From assembly GCF_014648775.1 (NCBI RefSeq), contig NZ_BMRT01000012.1:62001-126000 (forward strand): DNA of 64,000 nt. The letters run 5' to 3'. Each line of letters opens with the position of its first letter. Position 1 is the first letter of the stretch. The translations under genes were made by a program, and so were the position numbers. Of this stretch, positions 45,170 to 54,308 are shown one piece after another. A model generated the notes under the pieces. It was not told the DNA's origin. It ran no database searches and worked only from the letters and a program-made list of their open reading frames with translations. The stretch comes from Streptomyces abikoensis. Lineage in GTDB: Bacteria > Actinomycetota > Actinomycetes > Streptomycetales > Streptomycetaceae.

Positions 45170-46990
45170 TCACCCACTGGCGCCACTTATTTCACTTTCG
45201 CACTCGTTTTCGTACCGACCTTCGTACAACGCCTCGATTTCCGCGGCATAGCGCTCCGCGACCGCCGTCCGGCGGAGTTTCAAGGTCGGCGTCAGGGTGC
45301 CGTTCTCCACGCCGAAGTCCCCGGTCAGGATCGTGAACGCCCGGACCCGGGCGGGCCGCGCCACCCGCTCGTTGGCCGCCGCCACCGCCTCCTCGCACAG
45401 CCGCCGCACCGCCGGGTGCCGGGCGGGCCCTCCGGCATCGAAAACCACCCCTTCGGAGGCCGCCCACGCCGTGATCTCCGCTGTGTCGAGGGTGAGCAGC
45501 GCCACCGGGTGGGGACGGCGGTCTCCGATCATCACCGCGCGGGAGATCCAGCGGGACTGCTGGACGGCGAACTCCCACAGCGAGGGGGTCAGGTTCTTCC
45601 CGCTGGACGTGATGATCAGGTCCTTCTTGCGGCCGGTGATGCTGAGGTAGCCGTCCGCGTCGAGGGTGCCGATGTCGCCGGTGCGCAGCCAGCCGTCCGC
45701 GTCGACCGCCTCGGCGGTCGCGGCCGGGTTGCCGTGGTAGCCGGCGAAGACGCCGGGGCCCCGGGCCAGCACCTCGCCGTCCTCCGCGATCCGCAGCTCG
45801 CAGCCGGGGATCGCCCGCCCGACCGTGCCGGGGCGCACGGCGCCCGGATGGTTGACGGTGATCACGCCGGCGGCCTCGGTCATGCCGTAGCCCTCGTAGA
45901 GGGCGATGCCGCAGGCGCGCAGGAAGTCCAGCGTCTGCGGCGCGATGGGCGCGGCCCCCGTGAGGGCCCAGCGCAGCCTGCCGCCGAAGGCCGCCCTCGC
46001 GGGGGCGAAGACGCGCTTCTCGGCCGCCTCCCAGGCGCCGCGCAGCGCCTCGTCCGGCTCCTCGCCCCGCTCGCGCAGCGCGGCCACCTCCAGGCCGATG
46101 CGGACGGCCGCCTCCAGGCGGGCCCGGCCCTCGGGGCCGTGCGCCTCGGCGAGGGCGACAACACCGGCGTGGACCTTCTCGAAGAGCCGGGGCACGGAGG
46201 GCAGGTGGTGGGGCCGGACCTCGGCGAGTTCGGCGACGACGTTCTCGACCCGGCCGCCGAAGTAGCAGAGCGTCCCGCCCCGACGGAACGTGGTCAGCTG
46301 GATGAGCTGCCCGAGGATGTGGGCGAGCGGCAGATAGAGGTAGGTGGTCTCGCCGGGGCCGCCGCCGGTGAGGTCGGCCGTGGCGTCCTGGTTGGAGACG
46401 AGATTGGCGTGGGTGAGACGGCATCCCTTGGGGAGGCCGGTGGTGCCGGAGGTGTAGACGATGGTGCACAGGTCGTCGGCCTTGCGCGCGGCGGCGCGCG
46501 CGAGGAGCTCGTCCAGGGGCGCGGCGGCGGGCAGCGCGCCGAGGAGGTGAGTACCGGGGGTGGGGTCGCCTTCCATCAGCACCAGGTGGCGCAGCTCGGG
46601 CAGTCCGTCGCGGACGGCCGTCACGCGGGCGGCCTGGGCGGCGTCCCCGCAGATGACGACGGAGGCGCCGGAGTCGCCCAGCACCCAGGCCACCTCCTCC
46701 TGCCCGGCCGTGGGGTAGACGGGCACGACGACCGCGCCGGCGGCCAGCGCGGCGAACTGGGCGTGGGTCCACTCCGGGCGGGTCTCCGCCAGGATCGCCA
46801 CCCGGTCGTCCGGGCGCACCCCGAGCCCGATCAGGCCCCGGCCGAGGGTGCGCACGGTCTCGCGCAGCCGGTCGTAATCCGTCTCCGCCCAGCCGTCGCC
46901 GTGGCGGAAGCGCAGCGCGGGCAGGCCCCCGTACCGCTCCGCCGCCCATTCGGTGAACTCGGCGAAAGTGTCGGGGCGTTGCTGCGGCAT
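45170..46990 (-). CDS. Long-chain acyl-CoA synthetase (AMP-dependent)
   Basis: 606 aa. Activates a fatty acid as acyl-AMP and then acyl-CoA. Adenylate-forming motifs are intact: P-loop IVYTSGTTGLPKGC, YEGYGMTEAAG, GWLRTGDIG and the GRKKDLIITSSGKN hinge. ATG at 46990 has GGGAGG five bases upstream; the longer open frame upstream overlaps the divergent AraC gene. A second, different synthetase lies at 49.5 kb. The C-terminal YENECESEI tail is unusual and AT-rich. Confidence 0.93.
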   Translation of the reverse strand: MPQQRPDTFAEFTEWAAERYGGLPALRFRHGDGWAETDYDRLRETVRTLGRGLIGLGVRPDDRVAILAETRPEWTHAQFAALAAGAVVVPVYPTAGQEEVAWVLGDSGASVVICGDAAQAARVTAVRDGLPELRHLVLMEGDPTPGTHLLGALPAAAPLDELLARAAARKADDLCTIVYTSGTTGLPKGCRLTHANLVSNQDATADLTGGGPGETTYLYLPLAHILGQLIQLTTFRRGGTLCYFGGRVENVVAELAEVRPHHLPSVPRLFEKVHAGVVALAEAHGPEGRARLEAAVRIGLEVAALRERGEEPDEALRGAWEAAEKRVFAPARAAFGGRLRWALTGAAPIAPQTLDFLRACGIALYEGYGMTEAAGVITVNHPGAVRPGTVGRAIPGCELRIAEDGEVLARGPGVFAGYHGNPAATAEAVDADGWLRTGDIGTLDADGYLSITGRKKDLIITSSGKNLTPSLWEFAVQQSRWISRAVMIGDRRPHPVALLTLDTAEITAWAASEGVVFDAGGPARHPAVRRLCEEAVAAANERVARPARVRAFTILTGDFGVENGTLTPTLKLRRTAVAERYAAEIEALYEGRYENECESEISGASG

Positions 46991-47149
46991 GGGACCTCCC
47001 GTACAGACATGCGGACGAGGAACGCGCGAACAGGAATGCTGCGTAACGATGTACCCATCCGGCATGGTCCACCCCACCCGCCCCCGCGGGGATGACCGGA
47101 ATCGTCGGCCCCGCTGACCCGGGCGTTCAACGGGGTTACCGTGCGGTGC

Positions 47150-48178
47150 ATGAGCAGCCGGACGATCACCGTGCACCAGGTGCGGGCCGCGCTCGGCGGG
47201 GCGCGGCGGCAGGGGCTCGACAGCGTGCCGCTGCTCCAACGGGCCGGGATTCCGCCGCTGTCGCTGGGCGACGAGCGGGCGCGGGTGACCGCCGAGCAGT
47301 TCGCGCTGCTGGTCCGCGCGGTGCAGCGGGCCACGGAGGACGAGTTCATGGGGCTGGGCTCGGTGCCCAGCAGACCGGGGACGTTCGCCATGATGTGCTA
47401 CGCCAGCATCGGCTGCCGGGACCTGGGCGCGGCGCTGGAGCGGGCCGTGCGGTTCTACGGGCTCTTCCCCGGCGGCCCGGACCTCGCGCTGGAACGCAGC
47501 GGCGAGGACGCGGAGTTCGCCGTCCGCAACGATCTGCGCGACCACGCCGAGGGGCGGTTCCTGGCCGAATGCGTGCTGGTCATCTGGCACCGGCTGGCGA
47601 GCTGGCTGATCGGCCGGCGGATCCCGCTGCGCCGGGTCCGCTTCGACTGCCCGCCGCCGCCCCACGCGGGCGAGTACGGACCGCTGTTCGACTGCCCGGT
47701 GGGCTTCGGGCCGGGGCGGACGTTCCGGGCGGGCGCCCTGTTCGACGCCCGGTGGCTGGCGGCACCGCCGGTGCGGGACGAGGCGGCGCTGGAGGAGCTG
47801 CTGCGGCGGGCGCCCGCCGTGCTCATCGGCCGCCACGAGTACGGCACGACGGTGACGGAGCAGGTGCGGCGGACGTTCGCGCGCGCCCTGCGCGAGGGCC
47901 GCCCGGCCCGGCTGCCGGAGCTCGACCGGCTGGCGGCCCGGCTGGCGCTGAGCCCGGCGACGCTGCGGCGCCGGCTGCGGGAGGAGGGCACCTCGTACCG
48001 GCGGCTGAAGGACCAGGTGCGGCGGGAGGCGGCGCTGGCCGGGCTGGCGGGCGGCCGGGAGCCGATCGTGGAGCTGGCGGCGCGGCTGGGCTTCTCGGAG
48101 GACGCCGCCTTCCACCGGGCGTTCCGCCGCTGGACGGGGACGACGCCGGGGGCGTACCGGCGCGGCCAGGAAAGCTGA
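47150..48178 (+). CDS. AraC-family transcriptional regulator
   Basis: 342 aa with an N-terminal ligand domain of the arabinose-binding AraC class (PF12625-like: RAGIPPLSLGDERARVTAEQ, then FAMMCYASIGCRDLGAALER) and two C-terminal HTH motifs (LARRLALSPATLRRRLREEG-type, read as LAARLALSPATLRRRL, and LGFSEDAAFHRAFRRWTG). Members of this class (OruR/ArgR-like) often control fatty-acid or amino-acid catabolism. It is divergent from the acyl-CoA synthetase at 159 bases, the most likely target. Confidence 0.9.
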   Translation: MSSRTITVHQVRAALGGARRQGLDSVPLLQRAGIPPLSLGDERARVTAEQFALLVRAVQRATEDEFMGLGSVPSRPGTFAMMCYASIGCRDLGAALERAVRFYGLFPGGPDLALERSGEDAEFAVRNDLRDHAEGRFLAECVLVIWHRLASWLIGRRIPLRRVRFDCPPPPHAGEYGPLFDCPVGFGPGRTFRAGALFDARWLAAPPVRDEAALEELLRRAPAVLIGRHEYGTTVTEQVRRTFARALREGRPARLPELDRLAARLALSPATLRRRLREEGTSYRRLKDQVRREAALAGLAGGREPIVELAARLGFSEDAAFHRAFRRWTGTTPGAYRRGQES

Positions 48179-48271
48179 GCGTTCCGGTCAGCGCCGCCTT
48201 ACCGGCGGGTCACTACGGTCACCAACCAGCCGTTTTCACACGACAGTTGATCCTCCAGTGGGGAGAGCCGC

Positions 48272-49426
48272 ATGCACCTGCGCAGAACGGCCCTCGCGGC
48301 GGTGGCCGCGCTGATCGTCACGTTCGGCCTGTCGGGCGCCGCCTCGGCGGCCGGCGGTACGGACACGGGGGCGCCGGGCGACATCGTCAGCGCCGCGCCG
48401 ACCTCCTTCCACCCGCTCCCGGGCCAGCCCACGAACACCCGCGCCTGGCACGTCACCTACCGCTCCACCACGGCCAAGGGCGCCCCGAACGTCGTCTCCG
48501 GCACCGTGATCGTCCCCCGGGACGGGCGCACCGGCCCCCGCCCGCTGATCACCTACGCCGTGGGCACGGTGGGCATCGCCGACCAGTGCGCGCCCTCGGC
48601 CGGCTTCCCGCGCGGCACCACGCTGGAGGCCAACCTCATCCAGCTGCTGACCGCGCGCGGCTGGGCCGTCGCCGTCACCGACTACGAGGGCCTGGGCACC
48701 CCCGGCGACCACACCTACACCGTCGGGCGCGCCGAGGGCCACGCCGTCCTCGACGCCGCGCGCGCCGCGCTGCGGCTGCCGCAGGCGGGGCTGGGCCCGG
48801 ACACGCCCGTCGGCATCATGGGCTACTCCCAGGGCGGTCAGGCCACCAGCTGGGCGGCGGAGCTCCACGACTCGTACGCGCCCGAACTCGACGTCCGCGG
48901 CACGGCGACGGGCGGCGTGCCCGCCGATCTACTGAAGACCGCCGACTTCAACAACGGCAACGTCGGGGCCGGGCTGATCCTGATGTCCGCCGTCGGCCAG
49001 AACGCCGCCTTCCCCGAGCTGGGGCTCGACAAGTACCTCAACGACAGGGGGCGTTCGTACATCGACTTCCTGAAGAAGCACTGCGTGGTCATCGACGTCG
49101 CGGCGGGGCTCTTCAAGCGGATCGGGGACGTGACGGTCAGGAACCCGCTGTACGAGGCGGACTGGCAGCGGGTGCTGCGGGCGTCGAGGCTGGGCACCCA
49201 CGCGCCCGATCACCCCGTGTACCTCTACCACGGGGCGATCGACGAGCTGATTCCGTACGAGGTGGGGCGCGGGCTGCGGGCGGATTGGTGCGCGAAGGGG
49301 GCGACGGTGCAGTGGAAATCGCTGCCGCTGGCCGAGCACGTGGCAGGTGTGATCGCGGAGTCGGTCCCGGCCGCGAACTGGCTGGCCGACCGCTTCGCGG
49401 GACGGCCGACACGAGGTAACTGCTAG
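48272..49426 (+). CDS. Secreted lipase family alpha/beta hydrolase
   Basis: 384 aa. The signal peptide (MHLRRTALAAVAALIVTFGL) ends near ASA (residue 26). The mature protein matches the secretory lipase family (PF03583): YRSTTAKGAPNVVSGTVIVP, SAGF, and the nucleophile elbow GYSQGG (184-189, Ser186), with a C-terminal YLYHGAIDELIP (catalytic Asp) and LAEHVAG (His). Cys pairs (DQCAPS, KKHCVV, ADWCAK) suggest disulfides. The preceding gene is the AraC regulator; 93 bases separate them. Confidence 0.9.
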   Translation: MHLRRTALAAVAALIVTFGLSGAASAAGGTDTGAPGDIVSAAPTSFHPLPGQPTNTRAWHVTYRSTTAKGAPNVVSGTVIVPRDGRTGPRPLITYAVGTVGIADQCAPSAGFPRGTTLEANLIQLLTARGWAVAVTDYEGLGTPGDHTYTVGRAEGHAVLDAARAALRLPQAGLGPDTPVGIMGYSQGGQATSWAAELHDSYAPELDVRGTATGGVPADLLKTADFNNGNVGAGLILMSAVGQNAAFPELGLDKYLNDRGRSYIDFLKKHCVVIDVAAGLFKRIGDVTVRNPLYEADWQRVLRASRLGTHAPDHPVYLYHGAIDELIPYEVGRGLRADWCAKGATVQWKSLPLAEHVAGVIAESVPAANWLADRFAGRPTRGNC

Positions 49427-49457
49427 GGGCTGTACCCCGGTTACGGCCGGGGCACCC

Positions 49458-51374
49458 TCACCGCTCGTACAGGCTCGCGATCTCCGCCGCGAAGTCCCGC
49501 GCGATGACCTCCCGCCGCAGCTTCAGCGACGGCGTCAGATACCCGGCCTCCACCGAGAACTCCACCGGCAGCACCGCGAACCGCCGGATCGACTCCGCCC
49601 GCGACACGTACCCGTTCGCCTCCTCCACCGCCGTCCCCAGCTCCCTCCGCAGCGCCTCGTCGTGCACGAGCTCGTGGACGGGCACGTCGTCCAGGCCGCG
49701 CATGCGGGCCCAGTGGTCGAGCCCGTCCGCGTCGAGGGTGAGCAACGCCGTGACGTACGGCCGATCGTCGCCGATGACGACGCACTGGTCGACGAGCGGG
49801 TGGGCCCGGACGCGGTCCTCCATGGGGGCCGGGGCGACGTTCTTGCCGCCGGAGGTGACGATGAGTTCCTTCTTCCGGCCGGTGATCGTGAGGTAGCCCT
49901 CGGCGTCCAGCGCGCCCAGGTCGCCGGTGGCGAACCACTCGTCCGCCCCGGACACCGGGACCGCCTCCGCCTTCTCCGCGTCCCAGTAGCCGGCGAAGAC
50001 GTGGGGGCCGCGCAGCAGGATCTCGCCGTCGGCGGCTATGCGGACACCGCCGCCGGGCAGCGGCCAGCCGACGGTGCCGGGGCGGGGGAGCAGCGGCGGG
50101 GTGAGGGTGGCGGCGGCGGTGGTCTCGGTGAGGCCGTAGCCCTCGAAGACCCCGATGCCGGCGCCGGCGTAGAAGGCGGTGAGCCGGGTGCCCAGCGGGG
50201 AGCCGCCGCTGATGACGTAGCGGACGCGGCCGCCGAGCGCGGCCCGGATCCGGCGGTAGACGAGCGGGTTGTAGAAGGCGTGGGCGGCGCGCAGCCGGGG
50301 CCCGGGGCCGGGTCCGGTGCCGGCCAGGCCGGCGGCCGTGGCCTCGGCGTGTTCCCTGGCCACGGCGGCCGCGCGGTCGAAGGTCTCGGCGCGGCCGAGC
50401 CGTTCAGCCGTCGCCCGGCCGGTGTTGTAGATCTTCTCCAGGACGTAGGGGATGGCGAGGAGGAACGTCGGCCGGAACCCGGCGAGTTCGGCACGGAGTT
50501 CGTCGCCGCGGAGGGAGTCGGTGTGGCCCAGGCGCACCCGGGCGCGGACGCAGCCGACGGCGAGCATGCGGCCGAGGACGTGCGCGAGCGGCAGGAAGAG
50601 CAGGGTGGAGGCGGGGTGCCTGCTGACGGCGGTGAAGACGGGGTGCAGCAGGGCGATCGCGTTGTCGACCTCGGCGAAGAAGTTGGCGTGGGTGAGGACG
50701 CAGCCCTTGGGGCGGCCGGTGGTGCCGGAGGTGTAGACGAGGGTGGCGATGTCCTCGGGGGTGCGGGTGGCCCGGCGTTCGGTGATCACCCGGTCGGGCA
50801 GCTGCCGCCCGGCGGCGACGAAGCGTGCCACGGCCCCGGTGTCGAGCTGCCAGACGTGGGCGAGGGCGGGTAAGTCGGGGCGGGCGGCGGCGACGAGCTT
50901 CAGCTGCTCGGGCGTCTCGACGACGCACGCGGCGGCGCCGGAGTCCTGAAGGATCCAGCGGACCTGGTGGCCGGAGGAGGTGGGGTAGACGGGCACGGTG
51001 ACCAGGCCGGCGGCCCAGGCGGCGAAGTCGAGCAGCGTCCACTCGTAGCGGGTGCGGGCCATGATGGCGAGCCGGTCGCCGGGCCGCAGGCCGTGGGCGA
51101 CGAGGCCCTTGGCGACGCCGCGCACCTCGGCGGCGAAGCGGGCGGCGGTGATGTCGCGCCAGATAGGCCGGCCGGGGCTCCCGGGTTCCTTGCGGCTGAA
51201 AGCGACGGCGTGGGGGTCCTCGGCCGCGTTGTCGAAGGGCAGGTCGCCGAGCGTGCCGTGGTGGACGCGCGGGGCGAGCGCGGGGACGGCCGCCTCGCGG
51301 ACGGTCCCGGCGACGGTGGTCGTACGGGGCAGGACGAGCGGCGGGGGCGCGGCGGCGCCGGGCGTTGCGGACAC
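49458..51374 (-). CDS. Long-chain acyl-CoA synthetase (AMP-dependent), second copy
   Basis: 638 aa. Has LVYTSGTTGRPKGC, the FEGYGLTETTAA block, DEWFATGDLG and GRKKELIVTSGGKNVAP. The N-terminus is longer than the first synthetase and begins MSATPGAAAPPPL. A palindrome (TACTCGGCAGTA) 57 bases before the start resembles one in front of the TetR gene just upstream, so TetR probably represses it. Confidence 0.93.
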   Translation of the reverse strand: MSATPGAAAPPPLVLPRTTTVAGTVREAAVPALAPRVHHGTLGDLPFDNAAEDPHAVAFSRKEPGSPGRPIWRDITAARFAAEVRGVAKGLVAHGLRPGDRLAIMARTRYEWTLLDFAAWAAGLVTVPVYPTSSGHQVRWILQDSGAAACVVETPEQLKLVAAARPDLPALAHVWQLDTGAVARFVAAGRQLPDRVITERRATRTPEDIATLVYTSGTTGRPKGCVLTHANFFAEVDNAIALLHPVFTAVSRHPASTLLFLPLAHVLGRMLAVGCVRARVRLGHTDSLRGDELRAELAGFRPTFLLAIPYVLEKIYNTGRATAERLGRAETFDRAAAVAREHAEATAAGLAGTGPGPGPRLRAAHAFYNPLVYRRIRAALGGRVRYVISGGSPLGTRLTAFYAGAGIGVFEGYGLTETTAAATLTPPLLPRPGTVGWPLPGGGVRIAADGEILLRGPHVFAGYWDAEKAEAVPVSGADEWFATGDLGALDAEGYLTITGRKKELIVTSGGKNVAPAPMEDRVRAHPLVDQCVVIGDDRPYVTALLTLDADGLDHWARMRGLDDVPVHELVHDEALRRELGTAVEEANGYVSRAESIRRFAVLPVEFSVEAGYLTPSLKLRREVIARDFAAEIASLYER

Positions 51375-51428
51375 GTGCGGCTCCTGTTCGGGACGGCAGG
51401 CGAACGACAGGCGAAACCGGCAGGCGAC

Positions 51429-51445
51429 ATTACTCGGCAGTAGAT
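51429..51445. promoter_or_regulatory. Predicted TetR operator in front of the acyl-CoA synthetase
   Basis: ATTACTCGGCAGTAGAT contains TACTcggcAGTA, a dyad with the GGCA centre also found in the TetR promoter copy. Confidence 0.6.
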
Positions 51446-51530
51446 GCCTGGCCGTAAAGGTACGCCTGCGCGCCCGTGCCGACCACCCCCTCTCCCCGAG
51501 CCTTCCGGGTCCGGGGAGGAGGGGGACGAC

Positions 51531-52328
51531 TCAGGGCCGGGCGGCGCGTGTCCAGCGCCGGCCGGCCCTGAGGTTCTCCAGCCCCACCCAGGCGACGTTC
51601 ATCAGCGTCGCGGCGGTCTCCTTCGCCGAGGGGACGGCGCCCGTGCGGGTGTTGGCCCACCCGGCGAGCGACTCGGCGGCGCCCACCAGCGCGTGCGCCA
51701 GTCCGGAGGCCTCGTGTCCCGCCAGGGCGGCGCTCCCGTCCCCGTCCGCGCCCTCGGCGGCGGTGGCGGCGGTGGCGGCGATGAGCCGGGTGACGAGGCC
51801 GACCATCTCCTGCCGCAGTTCGTCCACGACGGGCGCGGCCGGCTCCCCGTTCGTCCGGGCCTGGCAGCTGAGCACCGCCCAGCCGTCGGGGTGTTCGGCG
51901 GTGTGGGTGAAGAAGGCGCGCAGTCCGTGCCACAGCCGGTCGTCGGCGGAGGCGTCGGGCTCGATCGCGGCCCGCACCGCGGCCTTCAGGGCCTCGGCCT
52001 CGCGGCGGACGCAGGCGCCGAAGAGGTCTTCCTTCGAGTTCAGATAGAGGTAGACCAGCGGCTTGGAGGCCCCGGCCAGTTCGGCGATCTCGTCCATGGA
52101 CGCGGCGCGGTAGCCGCGCCGGGCGAAGACCTCCACCGCGGCGTCGAGCATCTGCCGCTCGCGCACCTCCCGTGGCATCCGCCGGATCTTTCCGGTGCCA
52201 CGCTTGCGCTTCGGGGCCGGATCCTGCGGTGGCGGCGCCCCGCCCCCGGACCCGGTGGCGCCCTCCCGGGTGGTGTTCTCCGTGGCCCGTGGGGCCCTTG
52301 CGACCTGTGCGTTGCTCACGACCGTCAC
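51531..52328 (-). CDS. TetR-family regulator
   Basis: 265 aa. After a 50-residue disordered basic N-terminus comes the TetR HTH (RQMLDAAVEVFARRGYRAAS, then MDEIAELAGASKPLVYLYLN). The C-terminal ligand domain is Ala-rich. A palindrome 29 bases before the start (TACCGGCAGGTA) and a related one before the downstream acyl-CoA synthetase suggest that it controls itself and that gene. The natural ligand is therefore likely an acyl-CoA (inference). Confidence 0.92.
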   Translation of the reverse strand: MTVVSNAQVARAPRATENTTREGATGSGGGAPPPQDPAPKRKRGTGKIRRMPREVRERQMLDAAVEVFARRGYRAASMDEIAELAGASKPLVYLYLNSKEDLFGACVRREAEALKAAVRAAIEPDASADDRLWHGLRAFFTHTAEHPDGWAVLSCQARTNGEPAAPVVDELRQEMVGLVTRLIAATAATAAEGADGDGSAALAGHEASGLAHALVGAAESLAGWANTRTGAVPSAKETAATLMNVAWVGLENLRAGRRWTRAARP

Positions 52329-52354
52329 GACAAAAAATCCCTCCCCCCCGTCAC

Positions 52355-52370
52355 ACTACCGGCAGGTAAT
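52355..52370. promoter_or_regulatory. Predicted TetR operator in front of the tetR gene
   Basis: ACTACCGGCAGGTAAT contains the dyad TACC-GGCA-GGTA, similar to the element at 51429-51445. Confidence 0.6.
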
Positions 52371-52444
52371 ATCACGGGGAGGAGGGACGTCAAGGGCCGG
52401 GAACGAGCCTCCGGGGGGCCGTCCGGCCCTTTCCTGCCGGTCCG

Positions 52445-53782
52445 TCAGGCGGCGACGGGCGCGGTGCGGACCTCGGCGACGGGCTCGTCCTCCAGGTGGG
52501 AGCCGTCGGCCGTGTCGTAGGCGGCGCGGTCCAGGATCTTCTCCCGGGAGGCGACGATGATCGGGATCACCGACTGCCCGGCCACGTTCGTGGCGGTTCT
52601 CATCATGTCCACGATCGGGTCGATCGCCAGGAGCAGGCCCACGCCCGCCATCGGCAGGCCCAGCGTCGAGAGCGTCAGCGTGAGCATCACGGTGGCGCCG
52701 GTGAGGCCGGCGGTGGCGGCCGAGCCGATGACGGAGACGAAGGCGATCAGGATGTAGTCCTTGACCTCCAGCGGCACGTCGAAGACCTGGGCGACGAAGA
52801 TCGCGGCGATGGCCGGGTAGATCGAGGCGCAGCCGTCCATCTTGGTCGTCGAGCCGAAGGGCACCGCGAAGGACGCGTACTCCTTGGGGACGCCGAGCCG
52901 CTCGGTGACCTTCTGGGTGAGCGGCATGGTGCCGACGGAGGAGCGGGAGACGAAGGCCAGCTGGATGGCGGGCCAGGCGCCCTTGAAGAAGCGCAGCGGG
53001 TTGACCTTGGCGACGGTCGCGAGCAGCAGCGGGTAGACGCCGAACAGCACGATGGCGCAGCCGACGTAGATGTCGGCGGTGAACGTCGCGTACTTGCCGA
53101 GCAGGCCCCAGCCGTAGGTGGAGATGGCGGTGCCGACCAGGCCGAGCGTGCCCAGCGGGGCGAGCTTGATGACCCACCACAGGGCCTTCTGCAGCAGCTC
53201 CAGCACGGAGTGGCTGAAGGTGAGGACGGGCTGGGCCTTCTCGCCGGTCTTGAGGATCGCGATGCCGACGACCACGGCCATGAAGACGATCTGGAGGACC
53301 TTCAGCTGGGTGAAGGGCGTGACGATGTCGGTGGGGATGATGCCGGTGAGGAAGTCGAGCCAGGAGCCGTGCTTCTTGGGCTCGGCGCCGTCGGCGGCGG
53401 TGAGGCCGGTGCCCGCGCCCGGGTCGGTGAGGAGGCCGATCGCCAGGCCGATGACGACCGCGATCAGCGACGTGATCATGAACCACATCAGGGTGCGGGT
53501 GGCCAGCCGGGCGGCGTTGGAGACGTTCCGCAGATTGGTGATCGAGACCAGGATCGCGAAGAACACCAGCGGCGCGATGACCAGCATCAGCAGCTGGACG
53601 AAGGTGTCACCGATCCTGCCCAGCGTGCTGCCGAGCCAGCCGATGTCACCGCTCTTGGCGGCCCAGCCGAGCAGGGCGCCCAGGGCGAGGCCGAGCAGGA
53701 TCTGGGCCCAGAAGGGCACGCTGAATATGCGGGATATGCGCCCGCGCGAGGCGGCCGCCGTGGGGGACGGTGACGTCGACAT
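52445..53782 (-). CDS. Sodium:dicarboxylate/amino-acid symporter (DAACS family)
   Basis: Secondary transporter of C4-dicarboxylates or acidic amino acids; 445 aa with 8-9 helices and hairpin loops. The serine-rich hairpin AFVSRSSVGTMPLT (HP1), the unwound TM7 region GSTTKMDGCA, and the IDPIVDMMRTATNVAGQS TM8 region, where NVAGQS aligns with the substrate-binding part of the GltPh family, are visible. ATG at 53782. The open frame continues upstream without coding character. Confidence 0.94.
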   Translation of the reverse strand: MSTSPSPTAAASRGRISRIFSVPFWAQILLGLALGALLGWAAKSGDIGWLGSTLGRIGDTFVQLLMLVIAPLVFFAILVSITNLRNVSNAARLATRTLMWFMITSLIAVVIGLAIGLLTDPGAGTGLTAADGAEPKKHGSWLDFLTGIIPTDIVTPFTQLKVLQIVFMAVVVGIAILKTGEKAQPVLTFSHSVLELLQKALWWVIKLAPLGTLGLVGTAISTYGWGLLGKYATFTADIYVGCAIVLFGVYPLLLATVAKVNPLRFFKGAWPAIQLAFVSRSSVGTMPLTQKVTERLGVPKEYASFAVPFGSTTKMDGCASIYPAIAAIFVAQVFDVPLEVKDYILIAFVSVIGSAATAGLTGATVMLTLTLSTLGLPMAGVGLLLAIDPIVDMMRTATNVAGQSVIPIIVASREKILDRAAYDTADGSHLEDEPVAEVRTAPVAA

Positions 53783-53874
53783 GCGAATTACCGTAACACT
53801 CATGCTTTGAGCAACCCAAAGAACTTCTTTGAGGCGCACGCACATCAGAACGCGCCGGAACATGCCGGAACGCG

Positions 53875-53918
53875 CCTGCGCCCCGCGCCGGAACGGGAGT
53901 TCCGGCGCGGGGCGCAGG
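53875..53918. terminator. Terminator between DUF4229 gene and symporter gene
   Basis: Perfect 19-base-pair stem (53875-53893 with 53900-53918) and a 6-base loop. It should end the DUF4229 transcript. Confidence 0.85.
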
Positions 53919-53946
53919 TAGAGGTATGTCGTATATGTGAGGAGTG

Positions 53947-54237
53947 TTACTGGACCGCGTCCTCCTGGCCCGCGTTCGCGGCCATCTTGGCCTTCGCGCG
54001 GTCCACCCGCTCCACGATCTGCTCGGACATGGCGTCCCGCTGCTTGCGCAGCAGGACCCAGCTCAGCGGCGCGGAGAGGATCAGGGCCAGCAGGATCATC
54101 CAGACGAGGTTGGAGTTGCCGACCCCGAGCGGGATGACGTGGACGTAGCACAGCACCCAGACCACGGCGAAGCAGCCGACCAGCAGGCCGAGCCGCAGGG
54201 CGGTGTAGCGGAGCGACGCGAACTTCTGGCTACTCAC
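53947..54237 (-). CDS. DUF4229 membrane protein
   Basis: 96 aa with two hydrophobic helices (RYTALRLGLLVGCFAVVWVL and LVWMILLALILSAPLSWVLL) and a charged C-terminal tail (RKQRDAMSEQIVERVDRAKA). The family is actinobacterial and of unknown function. GTG at 54237 (VSSQKFASLRY) has GAAGG about nine bases upstream; a TTG at 54276 would add 13 residues. It lies downstream of mqnE in the same direction, 71 bases away, so it may share its transcript. Confidence 0.88.
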   Translation of the reverse strand: MSSQKFASLRYTALRLGLLVGCFAVVWVLCYVHVIPLGVGNSNLVWMILLALILSAPLSWVLLRKQRDAMSEQIVERVDRAKAKMAANAGQEDAVQ

Positions 54238-54308
54238 GGACGGGACCTTCTTCTCGACGACAACCGAAACGTGCAATTCCAGTAGTACAGCACGCCCAGA
54301 AGTGGATC

